Of a stretch of 64,000 nt of DNA, positions 48,388-59,735 are shown one piece after another. A program made the translations under genes and the position numbers. Position 1 is the stretch's first letter, and each line of letters opens with the position of its first letter. Origin of the DNA: Lumnitzera littorea (lineage: Eukaryota > Streptophyta > Magnoliopsida > Myrtales > Combretaceae); contig JAMXBB010000002.1 in the NCBI GenBank assembly GCA_024138015.1, forward strand, positions 8,054,301 through 8,118,300. Direction: 5' to 3'. Below the pieces are notes generated by a model. That model searched no databases. It was not told the DNA's origin and worked only from the letters and a program-made list of their open reading frames with translations.

Positions 48388-48618
48388 CTAATCAAATATA
48401 CAACTTGTAATCATAATCAGACCTGCATGGTAACCCATTAAGGGAAACCTAGGACTCTCTGGCCAAATACCGACCCCTTCGAAAGGGATAGCACAGGATT
48501 GCATAATGGTTCCTTCTTCATCCTTAGTCGAACTAAGTGATAAGTGAAGAGGTCGCGACGAGGGTGAAGTCAATGGTTTGAAGGTAGTCGCGGGAGGAGT
48601 GAGATCTCTATTGCACAA
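48388..48618 (-). other. Antisense open frame in LTR copy C
   Basis: A 76-codon frame whose first ~58 codons match the antisense frame of LTR copy 1 (1298-1606). The shared core includes STKDEEGTI, QSCAIPFEGVGIW and a Pro/Thr-rich lead. No family is recognised. Confidence 0.3.
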
Positions 48619-49251
48619 GCTTGGGTTTGGTCGTGAGCTATTGCATTAATGATAACTCCTCAACCCGGATTAGAGCGGGCACAATTTCTCTAATCTCACA
48701 ACGAGCCAAACAACGTTGTACGATGGTATTTGCTTGCACATGCATTGCACCTAATAAGTTAATTGAAAACCTTGTTGTGTTTATGGTATAGTTTTAAGTC
48801 CTCCATCCTAACTTACTGAGCTATGGTTGCTCACATTCCTATAGACATCGTACAGGTGCTAGCTAAGAAGCAGCAAACAACTACTCTGAAGTTAACAACT
48901 GCTGGATCTGGGGAGTAAGGAAAAACATTGACGATTAAACACATATTTTTAAAGTTTAAGTTTTTATTTTAGAATTATTTTTCATTTCTAAATAATGTAA
49001 TAACTAGGAAATATATTACAGAGAATTATTGTAAACTTTAATTGTAATAACTGAATTATAGTGTATATATATATTTCATCACTTTCTTAGGTAAATGATT
49101 TATTTAAATTACAAACTGTTTACTTCAAAGCAGGTTAGTCGTTGACTCCTTGTGTAGATCAGGTCTAAGATAGCGGTTGTAAGGCCAACTTCTATCTTAG
49201 GATGGTTTACACGGCGGGGCTGTTACAACTCTACCGCTTTGAGGCATGACA

Positions 49252-51686
49252 ATATTAGCAATCAAATCACTATTAGTTCCATTTAGAGGGTGGCCAAACA
49301 AGTTCACTCAATATAATACTATGAAATCATGCAAAACAGCACACCAAAGAGTTCAACTCCTGTCATAATCAAAATACCATACCAACCACACATATGGCAT
49401 GCGCACAAACAACTAATTTACAACCACAAGCCAAAGCACTCATAACCTCCAAATACTTTGATACAGTACCTCAATAAGCAGTAAAATCACGATCCCAAAT
49501 TACTTGTTCCAATGCTTACTATTGAAGGCTTATATCGTCGACGTTCTACTCATTAGGAGACCTTATTATATATACAAAGCCCAAATTCAATTTTCATAAA
49601 AATTACGAAAACATTAGGATTTTATCTATCTTTTATTTCATTATGAAGTTATATATATATATATATATATTAAAGTATATTATTATTTTCATTATATAAT
49701 GGAATATAATTTTATTATATAAGTTAAGTTAAATTATTAAATATCAATAATATACATAGTTATTCTATTATGTATAATATATCATTTCAATTGTAAATGT
49801 ACTTTTAATCAATTAAATTACATTTCAACTATAGCAAGGTTATTGTAATAAGTAATTTTTTATAATATTATAGAAATATGCATTATATTATAAAGGATTA
49901 TCCAATTTTAGTAAAAGTGATGCCATTGGGTTCATACGAACTTGATAATATATAATATAGGTTCTATTTTAAGAGATGACTTTTAAAAGGTTTTTTTTTT
50001 TATTTTCTATTATACTTATATATTCCTATAACAAGCCTTATCATATTATATCCATATAATATAAATAAGCTATATTTTATGTAATTTCCTAAAATAACTT
50101 AGTTTTATATGTAATTTCTAGCCTTAACTATATGAATACTAAATCATACAACAATTGACTTAATCCCCATAAAGCCGTTACATTATTTAACATAATAATA
50201 TTCACAATATTACATTTTTACATTAGGGAAAGAAATCACATACTTTGAAATTATTAATCGATTCCTCTTCAAAATAGTTCTTCATTTTTGTCATAATTCA
50301 CCATCTAAATTCTACTTCATACTCCCATAAAAATCCAACTACAAGAATATCTTTGACGAAGGGTGGCTTTCCCTTATTCATTTCGATAATCCCAAGTTTA
50401 GGTATGTATATACATATATATAATATAAAAGATATATATAATACTACTTAGATATATACATATATTTATATTGCATGCCCGCAACATTGAGCTCTCCGTC
50501 CACTTTGAATATGGTTTTCCTTTATAAAGGCATCAGGAGGTAGTGAACATTTAATTTTCCATTGAGAATTCAAACAATATATCAATATAATATAATATAA
50601 CAAATATATATATGTATGTATAATTACTCACCACTTACTTTTGATATATTGTGTCAATATTTGTATACAGTATAAGTGAACTCTAAATAAAACTAATTAA
50701 ATGATATTTATGGTTAGACATCAAATTTATACAATCGCACTTAAAGTTTGGAATGTCACAGTAAAAATTATATTTTTGCATAAACATTATGAGTTATCTA
50801 TCTTATCACATATGTATCTAAAAGTACCTATGATATATATTATTTGTACATAATTAACAATATAAAATGTCAAATTATTTCATGAATATTGATACGTTAA
50901 GCTAAAGTAAGACAAGACTTACCTTGATTCTATTCTCTTCTCTAAAAGAAATTTGACTATAGGCATATTATCAACAGTTTTTTTTTTTTTAATGGTGGAG
51001 ACTTTAAGCTATTTGTAAACTAAACCTAGTAAAATATATATATATATATATATATATATCACCCGGTCCTCTAATTCCCTTGTCATCCTATTGAGCTACA
51101 TATATAAGCATTATCAATTGATAAAATATGTAACATGTAACTATCCTAATCTTAGTTGTAACTCTGGAAAAAAACATTTCTCATGTCCATTATGGTTTGC
51201 TTATATAGCATATGTGACAGTAGGGAATTACTTGATAACTGTGCAAATATGGCCGTAGATAATTTTATACATGCAAGAGTTAAATGGCAACATGAATATC
51301 AAGTGCAGTAATATTCTTAAGAAAGCAAAATAAATAAATAAAAAATATTAGCAATATATGGCCGTGAGAAAAACTTACTGGAAAAGGATTTGGAATTATG
51401 GCTATTAGGTATTATTTTCATTCACCATAATTTGATTTAATTTTATACAACTCTTCAAGTGTAATTTTAAGTTGATTTGACAAAAGTAAAAGCTTTATAA
51501 TGCATTTCAAAATTAGTAGATTATTATATTATACATCTAATCTTAATCTTATACTTTCAAGGTAATTAAGTTTTACTTGTTAAACATTTCTAACCTAGTT
51601 GTAAAGTTTGAGCTCAATCAAATCAATTTTCCTAAAGGCTCTAAATTCGATTACGGTTGCCCTATATGTAATTTTAAGGGCTTATA
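49252..51686 (-). mobile_element. Outer LTR D, third piece
   Basis: The first ~300 bases continue the copy 1 match ('caaagagttcaactcctgtc', then 'acaaacaactaatttacaac'). The middle is heavily AT-decayed, with TA runs at about 49651-49669 and 51037-51059. The right edge 'gggcttata' resembles copy 1's 'gggcttaca' end. Left flank ttatg (42217-42221) and right ttata (51682-51686) suggest a target duplication overlapping a small deletion at the terminus. Confidence 0.55.
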
Positions 51687-52719
51687 TGTTAGTCTTGTAA
51701 AAAGAAAAATTTAAGAACTTTTTCATACTTGTTATAAATTATCTTTCCACTTTACTTTATATTATCATATAACAAATTATATTTGTATTCAAGATACATT
51801 TTAATATCATGCTATAAAAAAGTTAATATAATGTATTTTATGTTTGACTGCAAACATGACCAATAATGTACTTTACGCGACGTTTAATAAATGTGACTAA
51901 AATATACCAAAATTGACTACGTTTGCAAAATCTACAAATGTCGCACAAGGTTGAAATTCTTATAATTATTTTATATTAGTTTATAAATATATAGGATATT
52001 AGAGTTTACATATATAAAAAGGTGATCACACATAGATCAAATGACACTACTAGTAGGTGTTTACAAATTTTGAATACTTATATCATTACCTTCACGTAGT
52101 CTTTAAGGTATTAAATCATCAATTTAAGGATCTCTTCTCTTTAAGAAGTTCTCCAGACATTTACTTTATTTATGAGGTTCTCAAAGAAAGTTCTTAATAA
52201 CGGCTATTCCTATATATAAATGGCTAAGTTTCACCATTTTTAGAAAAGTAATAAGTGGTATTACATATATCATAGCTAAGCATCGGTCTTAACTAAGAAC
52301 CATATTAGTGCAACTCCTTATAGTTTACACGAGGCTATAAATAGATATTTTTTTTTTCCCTAATCAAGTAAGAAGCTATAAACAATTAAGTGAAAGATTA
52401 CGCATGATTGCTATAATGAAGAAGATAAGGATATTGTATAAGAAGTAGATTTGAGATTTGAAAGAGCTTATGAAAGAGAATAGACAAATAGGGTCTATTT
52501 TAGTTTATTTAGAAAAATATATTGGTTCAATAATCAAGCTTACATCTTTTAATATTCAATTTAATAAGTTCAAAATAACAATTTTAAATTAAATTTAAAG
52601 TCTAATATAACTTCAAAATGAGACAACATATTTTTAGTAAACATATAAAACTTATTGAGATGAGGATTTTAAATCCTAGTAATACATTTCATATTACTAC
52701 TATAAACATGTTTGCTTTT
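51687..52719 (+). repeat. Segment R, first copy of the tandem duplication
   Basis: It matches 54528-55560 from 'tgttagtcttgt' to 'aaacatgtttgcttt'. It contains 'aaacatgaccaataatgtac' and other phrases like the CACTA subterminal array at 32.3 kb. It has no open frame. Confidence 0.8.
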
Positions 52720-54527
52720 AACAACCTCCTTTTAATCCCATTAACTTACGAATAATGGTTTATCCTCCACTTCTCCGTTATTTTCTCCACATCCTTCCTC
52801 TTTTCTAGGTTTTCCTTTAATTTCTCTTTACCAATTTTAATCTATCTTTCTTTCCAAAATTTCCTATAACTGTAACCTTTTATTATTTAATGCATAAGAC
52901 ACAAAGTTTTAATACGTAATGAAAATTGATATAGTTTAATTAGTAATTTAAAATATTTGAATACAATATTAATAATGCTGATGAGGGATAACGTGGTAAT
53001 AGCACGTAATTTACCATCAAATCAATTTATAACTCTATTTTTTAAAGATAAAATCCAATAGAAATTACTTTAAATAAAAGTACAACAATTTGCAAATCGG
53101 AGACATGAATTAAAAGGGAAAATTTCATCACTATTATATTGGTAATAACTTTAACATATAATTTTTCTTTCCTTTTTATTTTCTTATACCAATGTATAAT
53201 TAGTCTAAGAAACGTTATTTTTTTTTAATTATGAATTGTTAGAGTTGTATTCAACAAATTGTTTTATGTTTTAAATTTTATTTTGCCATTATTTTTATTT
53301 TTTGCAAACACATTACAGGTGCGCATCTGGTAATTTAAAAAAAAAAAAAAGAATTTTGAAGTATACAACTTTATATAATAACTGTCAGTATTTTTATAAA
53401 AGAAATACATTTCTCTTACAGTATGTTTGGTTGGTGGAATTGTCATTCCATTTCATGTTTATTTCTTATGAAATCTTTATCTTCACTTTTAGTTGTATTT
53501 TATAGAACACCACCATAGAATTCACACTCTTAAAATTTAAGAATGGTCATTTTTTTAAAAGGCCAAGTGATAGCCATTCCAACCATCATTCCTGTTTTTT
53601 TTTTTTTCCCTAAAAATAACTCATCATAATTACTTTATCCAAATTTATTACTATTGGAAATTAAAAGATATTTTTTTACTTTCATTCATAAACTTATCAT
53701 AAAAAGATATCATTTTACTTTCCAAAATAATCTATCAAAAGGTATCTTTTTACTTTTTGCCAAAAAAAAAGACATATTTTTACTTCCCTCCATAGACCAA
53801 GTAAAGTAATAACCAATATTGGAGATTTATATATAATTGGTTATATGTTTATTCTCATAGTGATATTATTCTATAAACTTTTTTTTTTCTATTGATAATA
53901 ATGTTGAATTAACGAAAACAAGTTAATTTTATCACAATATACGATTTTTTTTTTGTTTATCAATGATTGAGAAAACATGTTATTTATAAAATGGAGATTT
54001 ATAAAGCACTTGCAATGACTATTCATTAAACTAAACAAGCCATATGTTTAGCATATATATATATATATATATTTATTTATTTATTTATTTTTTAAGTGGG
54101 AAAATGGATTTTGAAATTTATATGTGCATAACGAAATATATTTATATTCATATATATAATATATGTTGGTAGTATATTTTTATTCTAATAAGTTAATTAT
54201 ATATATATTTTGCTTATACTTTATAAATATGTTTTATTTTCAAAAGACATAAAAGTTATAGTAAGTTGTATAAAAAGTCATTTTATACTTTTATTAACTA
54301 ATCAATGCTTTTTCTTCAAAATTATTCTACCAACCAAATAAAGCAATAGTAACTCCATTCTATAATGAATGTATGTTGAACCTTAATTCTATTACAACAG
54401 AATTGCTATACTTTTTCACCCTTATTCCTTATTAGTAACCAAACGTGGTATTAGTATTTATATAAACTATATAGATAAATTCTTTTAGTTGTATCATAAC
54501 AAGTGCATGAAAGTAAAATTTTTTGTG
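52720..54527 (+). repeat. Segment X, second copy
   Basis: It matches 40463-42221: the 3' part of the Helitron-like element (to ~53333), then the tgtttggtt-ended element at 53423-54446. It is joined directly to R2, which gives the empty-site sequence for the nested LTR stack in the first copy. Confidence 0.8.
53423..54446. mobile_element. Second copy of the ATGTTTGGTT-ended element
   Basis: ATGTTTGGTT at 53423-53432 is mirrored by AACCAAACGT at 54437-54446. It was duplicated with segment X rather than transposed independently. Confidence 0.45.
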
Positions 54528-55560
54528 TGTTAGTCTTGTGAAAAATGTTTTTTAAAAACTCTTTTATACTTATTATAAATTATCCTTCCACTTTACTTTA
54601 TATTATCAAATGACAACCTATATTTGTATTTGAGATACATTTTGTAATGCTATAAAAAAGTTAATATAATGTATTTTATGTTTGACTACAAACATGGCCA
54701 ATAATGTACTTTATGCGACATTTAATAAATGTGACTGAAATATACCAAAATTGACTACGTTTGCAAAACCTATATAAGGTCGAAATTCTTGTAAAGATTT
54801 TATATTAATTTATAAATATATAGAATATTGAAGTTTAAATATATAAAAAAGTGATCACACGTAGAACAAATAACACCACTAGTAGGTGTTTGGAAATTTT
54901 GAATACTTAAGTCATCTTTATCACAAAGGACCTTCATGTGGTCATTAAGGTATTAAATAATCAATTTAAGGATCTCTTTTCTTTAATAAGTTCTAGAGAT
55001 CTTTACTTTATTTATGAGGTTCTTAAAGAAAGTTCTTAATGACAACTATTTTTATACATAAATAGCTAAGTTTTACCGTTTGTAGAAAAGTAATAAGTGG
55101 TATGTTATAGATCATAGCTAAGCATCAGTATTAACTAAGAACCATATTAGTGCAAGTCCTTATAGTTTGTACAAGGCTATAAATAGTTTTTTTTTTTTCC
55201 CTAATCAAATAAGAGGTTATAAATAGTTAAACAAGAGATTACATATGATTACTATAATGAAGAAGATAAAGTTATTGTATAAGAAGTAGATTTGAGATTT
55301 GGAGGAGCTTCTGAAAGAGAATAGACGAATAGGTTTTATATTAGTTTATGAAAAAAATGTATTGGTTCAATAATTAAGCTTACATCTATTAATATTCAAT
55401 TTAATAAGTTTATAATAATGATTTTAAATTGAATTTAAAGTCTAATATAACTTCAAAATGAGACAATATATTTTTTAGTAAACATATAAGACTTATTCAG
55501 ACGAGGATTTTAAATTCTAGTAACACATCTCATATTACTACTGTAAACATGTTTGCTTTA
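54528..55560 (+). repeat. Segment R, second copy
   Basis: It matches 51687-52719 in order and orientation, with substitutions and small indels. After it the sequence becomes unique ('tccagatgcattgtaa'). Confidence 0.8.
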
Positions 55561-57180
55561 TCCAGATGCATTGTAAAACAGGTGAACTCATGTAGAAAAC
55601 ATAGAAAACTAAGCTTGATTCTAAAATTTGCAAAATAAAATTTGAAATTATTACTATGTATATATAAAAAGTAGGATCCAGATTTATCAACTATATGTCT
55701 GAGGGCCAAAATTCATGCTACTTACGGAGATTTGGATTTATTGAATGTAGGTTTAAAGTCCTAGATTTAATTTGTGTTATTTATACAAAAAAAAAGGACC
55801 TAAATTTGTCAAGTATGCATTTATTGGCCTAGGCTGAGCTATCATGTCCATGTCAACAAATTTGGACACTAATGCATGCCAAGTGCAAGTTGCACTGCAG
55901 TAACAATAGATAGACGAAGGCCCGATGATAGTAATTCACAAATATATGCCCTTAATATATGTTCAGCATATATCCAGGTCCCTTTCTACATCAACAGGAC
56001 AAATTTTGGCCATTCCCATACAATTTTCGGGGGGGGAAAATTTGCAATACAGCGTTATAACAATGTATTGTATTTTATAAATAATGAAATATAAAATTTA
56101 ATGCAAACAAATGTAATAATTATTGCAATCAACAATAACAATAACACCGTAGACATTAAAATGTATGTATTGTAATATTACAAGTGTCAAATTACGTTAA
56201 AGATTAATATTATAAGAGGAAATTTTGGGTTGAAAAGATACCAAAAAACTCTCTTACAGTACTTAAATAATACAAAAGATATATAGTATGATATTTGATT
56301 CCTTCTATAGAAAACATAGATGGTTAAGAAAAAATACGATATTCTCTCAACACATCTTAAATACATATTTGTTTTCTTAATTTTAATCCTTCATTTTTTA
56401 ATAGATCCTATCAAAACTACCTAATCAATTAATTAAGGAGAAGAATAATAGTGTGTGACAGCAAGTGGAGTGAGTAGAAATAATACTTAAAATAATCTTG
56501 TGGAGACACGTATCAATATGTTGCTTGTTAACTATAATATATATAAATAAAAACAAGATTTTTATGAGCATTTCTAGATTATGTATATAATTTTCTTTTT
56601 TCCCATGTTTTACACTCTAGGGTCCGTTACTTTATAGTCAATTTTTTTTTTTTTTTTTTTTTTTTTGCTCACCCAATCAGATGTCTTATAATGGTGGGTT
56701 AGATGATTCTTGCAGTAAAGAAAAACATTGAGCATTTTTATATCGGCCTAAAAATGCACCAATTTAAAAATTTCTTTTGCGAGAAAGTCGATGGAGGGAG
56801 AAAGACCGCCTCAACACATATTTCCCTTGTATGTCATAACACATATCCCATTGAAGTTCACGTCCATTGAGTGCAAAACTGACACATGCCAAACACTGTC
56901 TTTACGTTGGTTAATCAAAACTACCAACAAATCAACTATTAAAAGCACATTGGCTGGCCTTTGGTGAGAGCTGGCCTATTGCATTTAGTTAAGAGAATCA
57001 CTATTACAAGGCGGAGTTATAAATAACAAAAGTTTATGTAGGATAATAAGTTGTCTCTTAAGATATCACAATAAAACCCGTCTAAACCGTGAATAAATCC
57101 GAAATCAAAGGACTAATCCTCATAATTCTTAAAAAAGAAAAAAAAAAAAAAAAAAAAAAGAAGAAAGAAAGAAAGACATA
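55561..57180. other. Region upstream of the seven-TM gene
   Basis: At about 55670-55900 there is a dispersed repeat related to 31601-32100. A poly-T run lies at 56641-56666 and a poly-A/GAAA run at about 57126-57177. No gene is recognised. The last few hundred bases should include the promoter, but no convincing TATA box was chosen. Confidence 0.45.
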
Positions 57181-57471
57181 CTCTCCCTCTTTCTCTCTAA
57201 TCCCAAAAGAACAAAAACATTTCCATTTTGTAGCTGTTCTCACCACGGTTGGGAAGGGAAAGAAGAAGGACCACAACACCTTCTCTCTCCCCTCCCACCG
57301 TCACCACAAGCAAATGCTATTCTTTATCTTACTCTCTCGTTCTATGCATTCTAATAATTATTTACCTATTAATTTTTTCTCCTGTAGTTGTGATTTTGTG
57401 TCTCTGCTATCATATGCGATAGCAGAGACGAACGGACCGATAGATTGATATAGACAGAAAATAGGAAACTG
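57181..57471 (+). promoter_or_regulatory. CT-rich leader of the seven-TM gene, possible 5' UTR intron end
   Basis: CT-rich sequence ('tctccctctttctctcta', 'cttctctctcccctccca') is typical of plant 5' UTRs. A polypyrimidine tract ending 'ctcctgtag' at 57379-57387 could be a 3' splice site. A perfect hairpin with a two-codon uORF follows at 57400-57429. Confidence 0.4.
57400..57429 (+). promoter_or_regulatory. Leader hairpin with a two-codon uORF
   Basis: gtctctgctatc (57400-57411) and gatagcagagac (57418-57429) form a perfect 12-bp stem with the six-base loop atatgc. An ATG begins in the loop at 57414 and is followed by CGA and TAG, a Met-Arg-stop uORF ending 49 bases before the main ATG. If present in the mRNA it could slow scanning ribosomes. 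That role is inference. Confidence 0.55.
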
Positions 57472-58446
57472 ATGTCCTTCTTGATTTCCTCCAAACCATT
57501 CGTCGATTCGGCCTTCGATCTTGCATCTCTATCCTTGGTCACCACCCTGATCCTCCTCTCCTTCATCTCATTAGGTCTCATCCTCCACCTCCGGTGGAAA
57601 ACTCGAACCGCTCCGCATCTCCGCAACTTCAATTCCCTCTGGACTATCCGGATCCTTCTCGTCTTCTTCATCACAATCTGGTCCCTAAACGAACTCCTCC
57701 GTATCCCGCTCTTCCGCCACCACTACCTCCGCCCTTTGCTTCAAACCTTAACCCTAGCCCAAGAATCCGATATATGCAAAATCCATTTTGTCCTCTCCGT
57801 AGGTTTTTTCCAACCAGCTTTTCTCGTCATCGTCCTTTTCCTCGTCAACGTTTCGATAAAGAAGGAAAACCCACATGACATTTGGGCTGTTTTATCCATT
57901 TTCGGGACATGTCTTCCTCTTTTGTTATTACAAGTGGTATCAGCATTCATCTCACCGTTTGACAAGCCACTACCCGGGTATTTCCATCGGAGTTCGGTCC
58001 ATCTTAGGGATGCTTTCGACCAGGACACCATATTGTGCTCCTACCCTTTGTTCGGAACGATCGTGTTCGGAGCTTTCGGAGCCATATATTACGCATTCTT
58101 TCTCGTCTCATGTTATCGTGTCGTCTCACTGGTGATAAACAAGGCATTGAGGATTCGCATCTATGTGCTTGCTAGCGCAATCTTGTTTCCTTTGCCGGCA
58201 CAAGTTATGCTCATGGCGGCGTCGGTATTGTGGAAGCCGGACCAGTTGGCATACGAAGCCATTGCTTTCGCGGTTGTGCTTTGCGCGTTGGTGAGTGCCG
58301 CAGCGGGGGAAGGTATTCTGGTAATTAGACCGATTGCGGATGCGTTGGATGCTGCAGGAGATACTTGTAAGTGGAGTTCCGAAAGGCCGTTGCGGCGGCC
58401 GGAGCAGGAACAGAACCTGGAGATGGTGGCGGCAGCAGAACCGTAG
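57472..58446 (+). CDS. Plant seven-transmembrane protein, function unknown
   Basis: A single open frame of 324 residues. Hydrophobic segments lie at about 18-40, 56-74, 104-128, 136-160, 189-220, 227-254 and 262-285, giving seven membrane spans. There is a short N-terminus and a hydrophilic tail (286-324). Conserved-looking features are NSLWTIRILL, WSLNELLR and the GDTCKWSS segment after the last span. The pattern matches an uncharacterised plant membrane family that I recall includes Arabidopsis At5g62960 and At1g10660. I am not certain of that assignment and know no established activity. The ATG at 57472 is the first in frame and precedes the first span by 17 residues. High coding GC contrasts with the surroundings. 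Its 3' end is duplicated at 60.6 kb. The several other-frame ORFs here are overlaps. Confidence 0.85.
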   Translation: MSFLISSKPFVDSAFDLASLSLVTTLILLSFISLGLILHLRWKTRTAPHLRNFNSLWTIRILLVFFITIWSLNELLRIPLFRHHYLRPLLQTLTLAQESDICKIHFVLSVGFFQPAFLVIVLFLVNVSIKKENPHDIWAVLSIFGTCLPLLLLQVVSAFISPFDKPLPGYFHRSSVHLRDAFDQDTILCSYPLFGTIVFGAFGAIYYAFFLVSCYRVVSLVINKALRIRIYVLASAILFPLPAQVMLMAASVLWKPDQLAYEAIAFAVVLCALVSAAAGEGILVIRPIADALDAAGDTCKWSSERPLRRPEQEQNLEMVAAAEP

Positions 58447-58810
58447 AAATTTCTCAAAGGAGAGAGAAATTAGGAATCAGAAGCATTATTTGAGGGAGGG
58501 GGGCGTGGAAAGGAAAGAAAAAAGAAAAAAACTTGAATTTCTGAATTTGTTGTTCATGTGGTAGAGGTTTTTTATTTTTAATTTTTAATAGATTCTTTGT
58601 GTTCATATTGGCATCAGAGTGAATTTTGTTTTCCTTCTTCGTTGTGCATTTAAATCTTTTAATTATGCGTTTTATCCCTTTTTATTCTTCTTGTTGCATT
58701 TCTTCTTTTTTTTATTAGAGCATATAGTTCATGCTTGGGTTAGGTGTTCGAGTGGTCCTGCCGAGCTGGCTGGACCCCTGGATCCGAGACTAAGGAATCG
58801 TAGAGCCTCA
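58447..58810 (+). other. 3' flank of the seven-TM gene, duplicated downstream
   Basis: Probable 3' UTR and flank. It matches 60773-61130: 'ggagagagaa', 'tcagaagcatt' against 'tcaaaagcatt', 'gtgttcatattggcatca' against 'gtgtccatattggcatca', then the 'gagcctcattggtgg' block. Confidence 0.7.
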
Positions 58811-59029
58811 TTGGTGGCCGAATCCAAGGCTTCTAAGGGACGCCAGAAGAAGAAAGTCGAAAGATTGAATGTAAAACTGTTGTAATTCTATAACTGATAT
58901 GAACAGAGTATTTATATGCAAAATGAGGGAATAACAGAACTAACTAATTATTGTATAGCTGGACGAATGAGCTAACAACAAATAAGTGCCTACGTGTAAC
59001 ATATATAAACAATAGTACTCTCTAGGAGT
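58811..59029. other. Short unclassified stretch
   Basis: No gene or repeat is recognised. It contains 'ggacgccagaagaagaaa' and AT-rich sequence. Confidence 0.4.
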
Positions 59030-59460
59030 GTAAATGAAACAAGCTTACTCAAAAGCTGCTCAAGCTCCGTTCGACGTTTACTCAAATTCAACTCATTCAC
59101 AATTGAGTCGAGTTCGAGCTCGAGTCGCTCGACTAGCTATCGAGTCGAGTTCAAGCTTTGTGATATTCGACTCAATAAACTCGTGAGCCTAATGAAACTC
59201 GAGTCGAGTTTAAATATTAATCGAGTTCGAGCTGAGTTTAAATATTATTATTATTTTAATTAAATTTATGATATCTATTAAGATTATTAAGTCTAAGCGA
59301 GCTCGGTTGAGTCGAGCTTGAGCTTATCACGTTTCATTTCAACTTGAGCTCGAGCTTTATAAATTGAAGTCCAATCGAGTTCAAACTTCGAATTTTTTCA
59401 TTTGAATCAAGTTCGAGCTCAATATTGTATCATCTCAATTCAATTCGTTTACAGCCCTAA
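59030..59460. repeat. Dispersed repeat rich in gagctcgag/ctcgactcga
   Basis: Dense alternation of 'gagttcgagctcgagtcg', 'cgagtcgagttcaagctt' and their complements over 430 bases. It is the best preserved example of the phrase type seen at 1-290, 23.2, 27.3 and 29.9 kb. Non-coding. Confidence 0.65.
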
Positions 59461-59464
59461 TACT

Positions 59465-59735
59465 CTCTTATCCCCACAAAGTTGGATTGAATTTGTGAGA
59501 CAACTTGGAACACAAAAACCCAAGTTGTCGTTTACACAAAGCCTTGGTGAGTAAATCTGCAACTTAATGATTAAAATCAATATGCTGCAATTAAAGAAAA
59601 TCCAAACTCACATGATGTCTCATAAAATGCACCTCTTTATTGGTGCACTTTGTCTTTCTATGCAAACATGGGTTTGTTGCAATTAGAAAGGCAGATTTAT
59701 CATCCCTATATAAGGAGATCAAAAAAGAAATTGGA
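59465..59735 (-). pseudogene. Ty1/copia RNase H C-terminal fragment
   Basis: The minus strand encodes DDKSAFLIATNP, RKTKCTNKEVHFMRHHV, then after stops VADLLTKALCKRQLG and SKL, ending NPTLWG-stop. This is the C-terminal RNase H region of copia Pol (DNKSA...NP..H.RTKHI.V..HF.R..V...Q.AD..TKAL), broken by stops. The rest of the element is absent. Confidence 0.85.

Larger units (their letters stand above)
46154..49251 (+). mobile_element. Solo LTR (family 1, copy C), nested in copy D
   Basis: It starts TGTAAGCCCC and ends atgACA, with identical 5-bp duplications atatt at 46149-46153 and 49252-49256. It is 3098 bp and the best preserved copy. It includes TATAAATA at 46725, a CCACC patch with a GGTGAGTT donor-like end near 46979-46986, a block near 48400-48740 matching copies A and B, and the terminal 'gctgttacaactctaccgct'. 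There are no internal genes. The perfect target duplication suggests it is among the younger insertions. Confidence 0.92.

Noticed and set aside
51687..55560. R1-X2-R2 as an LTR retrotransposon with R as the LTRs
   Set aside because: R lacks TG...CA ends, X has no PBS or coding content, and X precedes R in the same way at 40463-42221, which fits tandem duplication better.
57089..57448. 119-codon plus-strand frame before the seven-TM gene
   Set aside because: It has no ATG-supported protein character, consists largely of a poly-Lys run from the poly-A tract, and overlaps the leader.
57369..57674. 101-codon minus-strand frame over the seven-TM gene start
   Set aside because: It overlaps a well-supported gene on the other strand, and its Arg-rich composition is a by-product of that coding sequence.
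58161..58457. 98-codon minus-strand frame opposite the seven-TM gene
   Set aside because: It is a mirror frame of a GC-rich coding region with no family resemblance.
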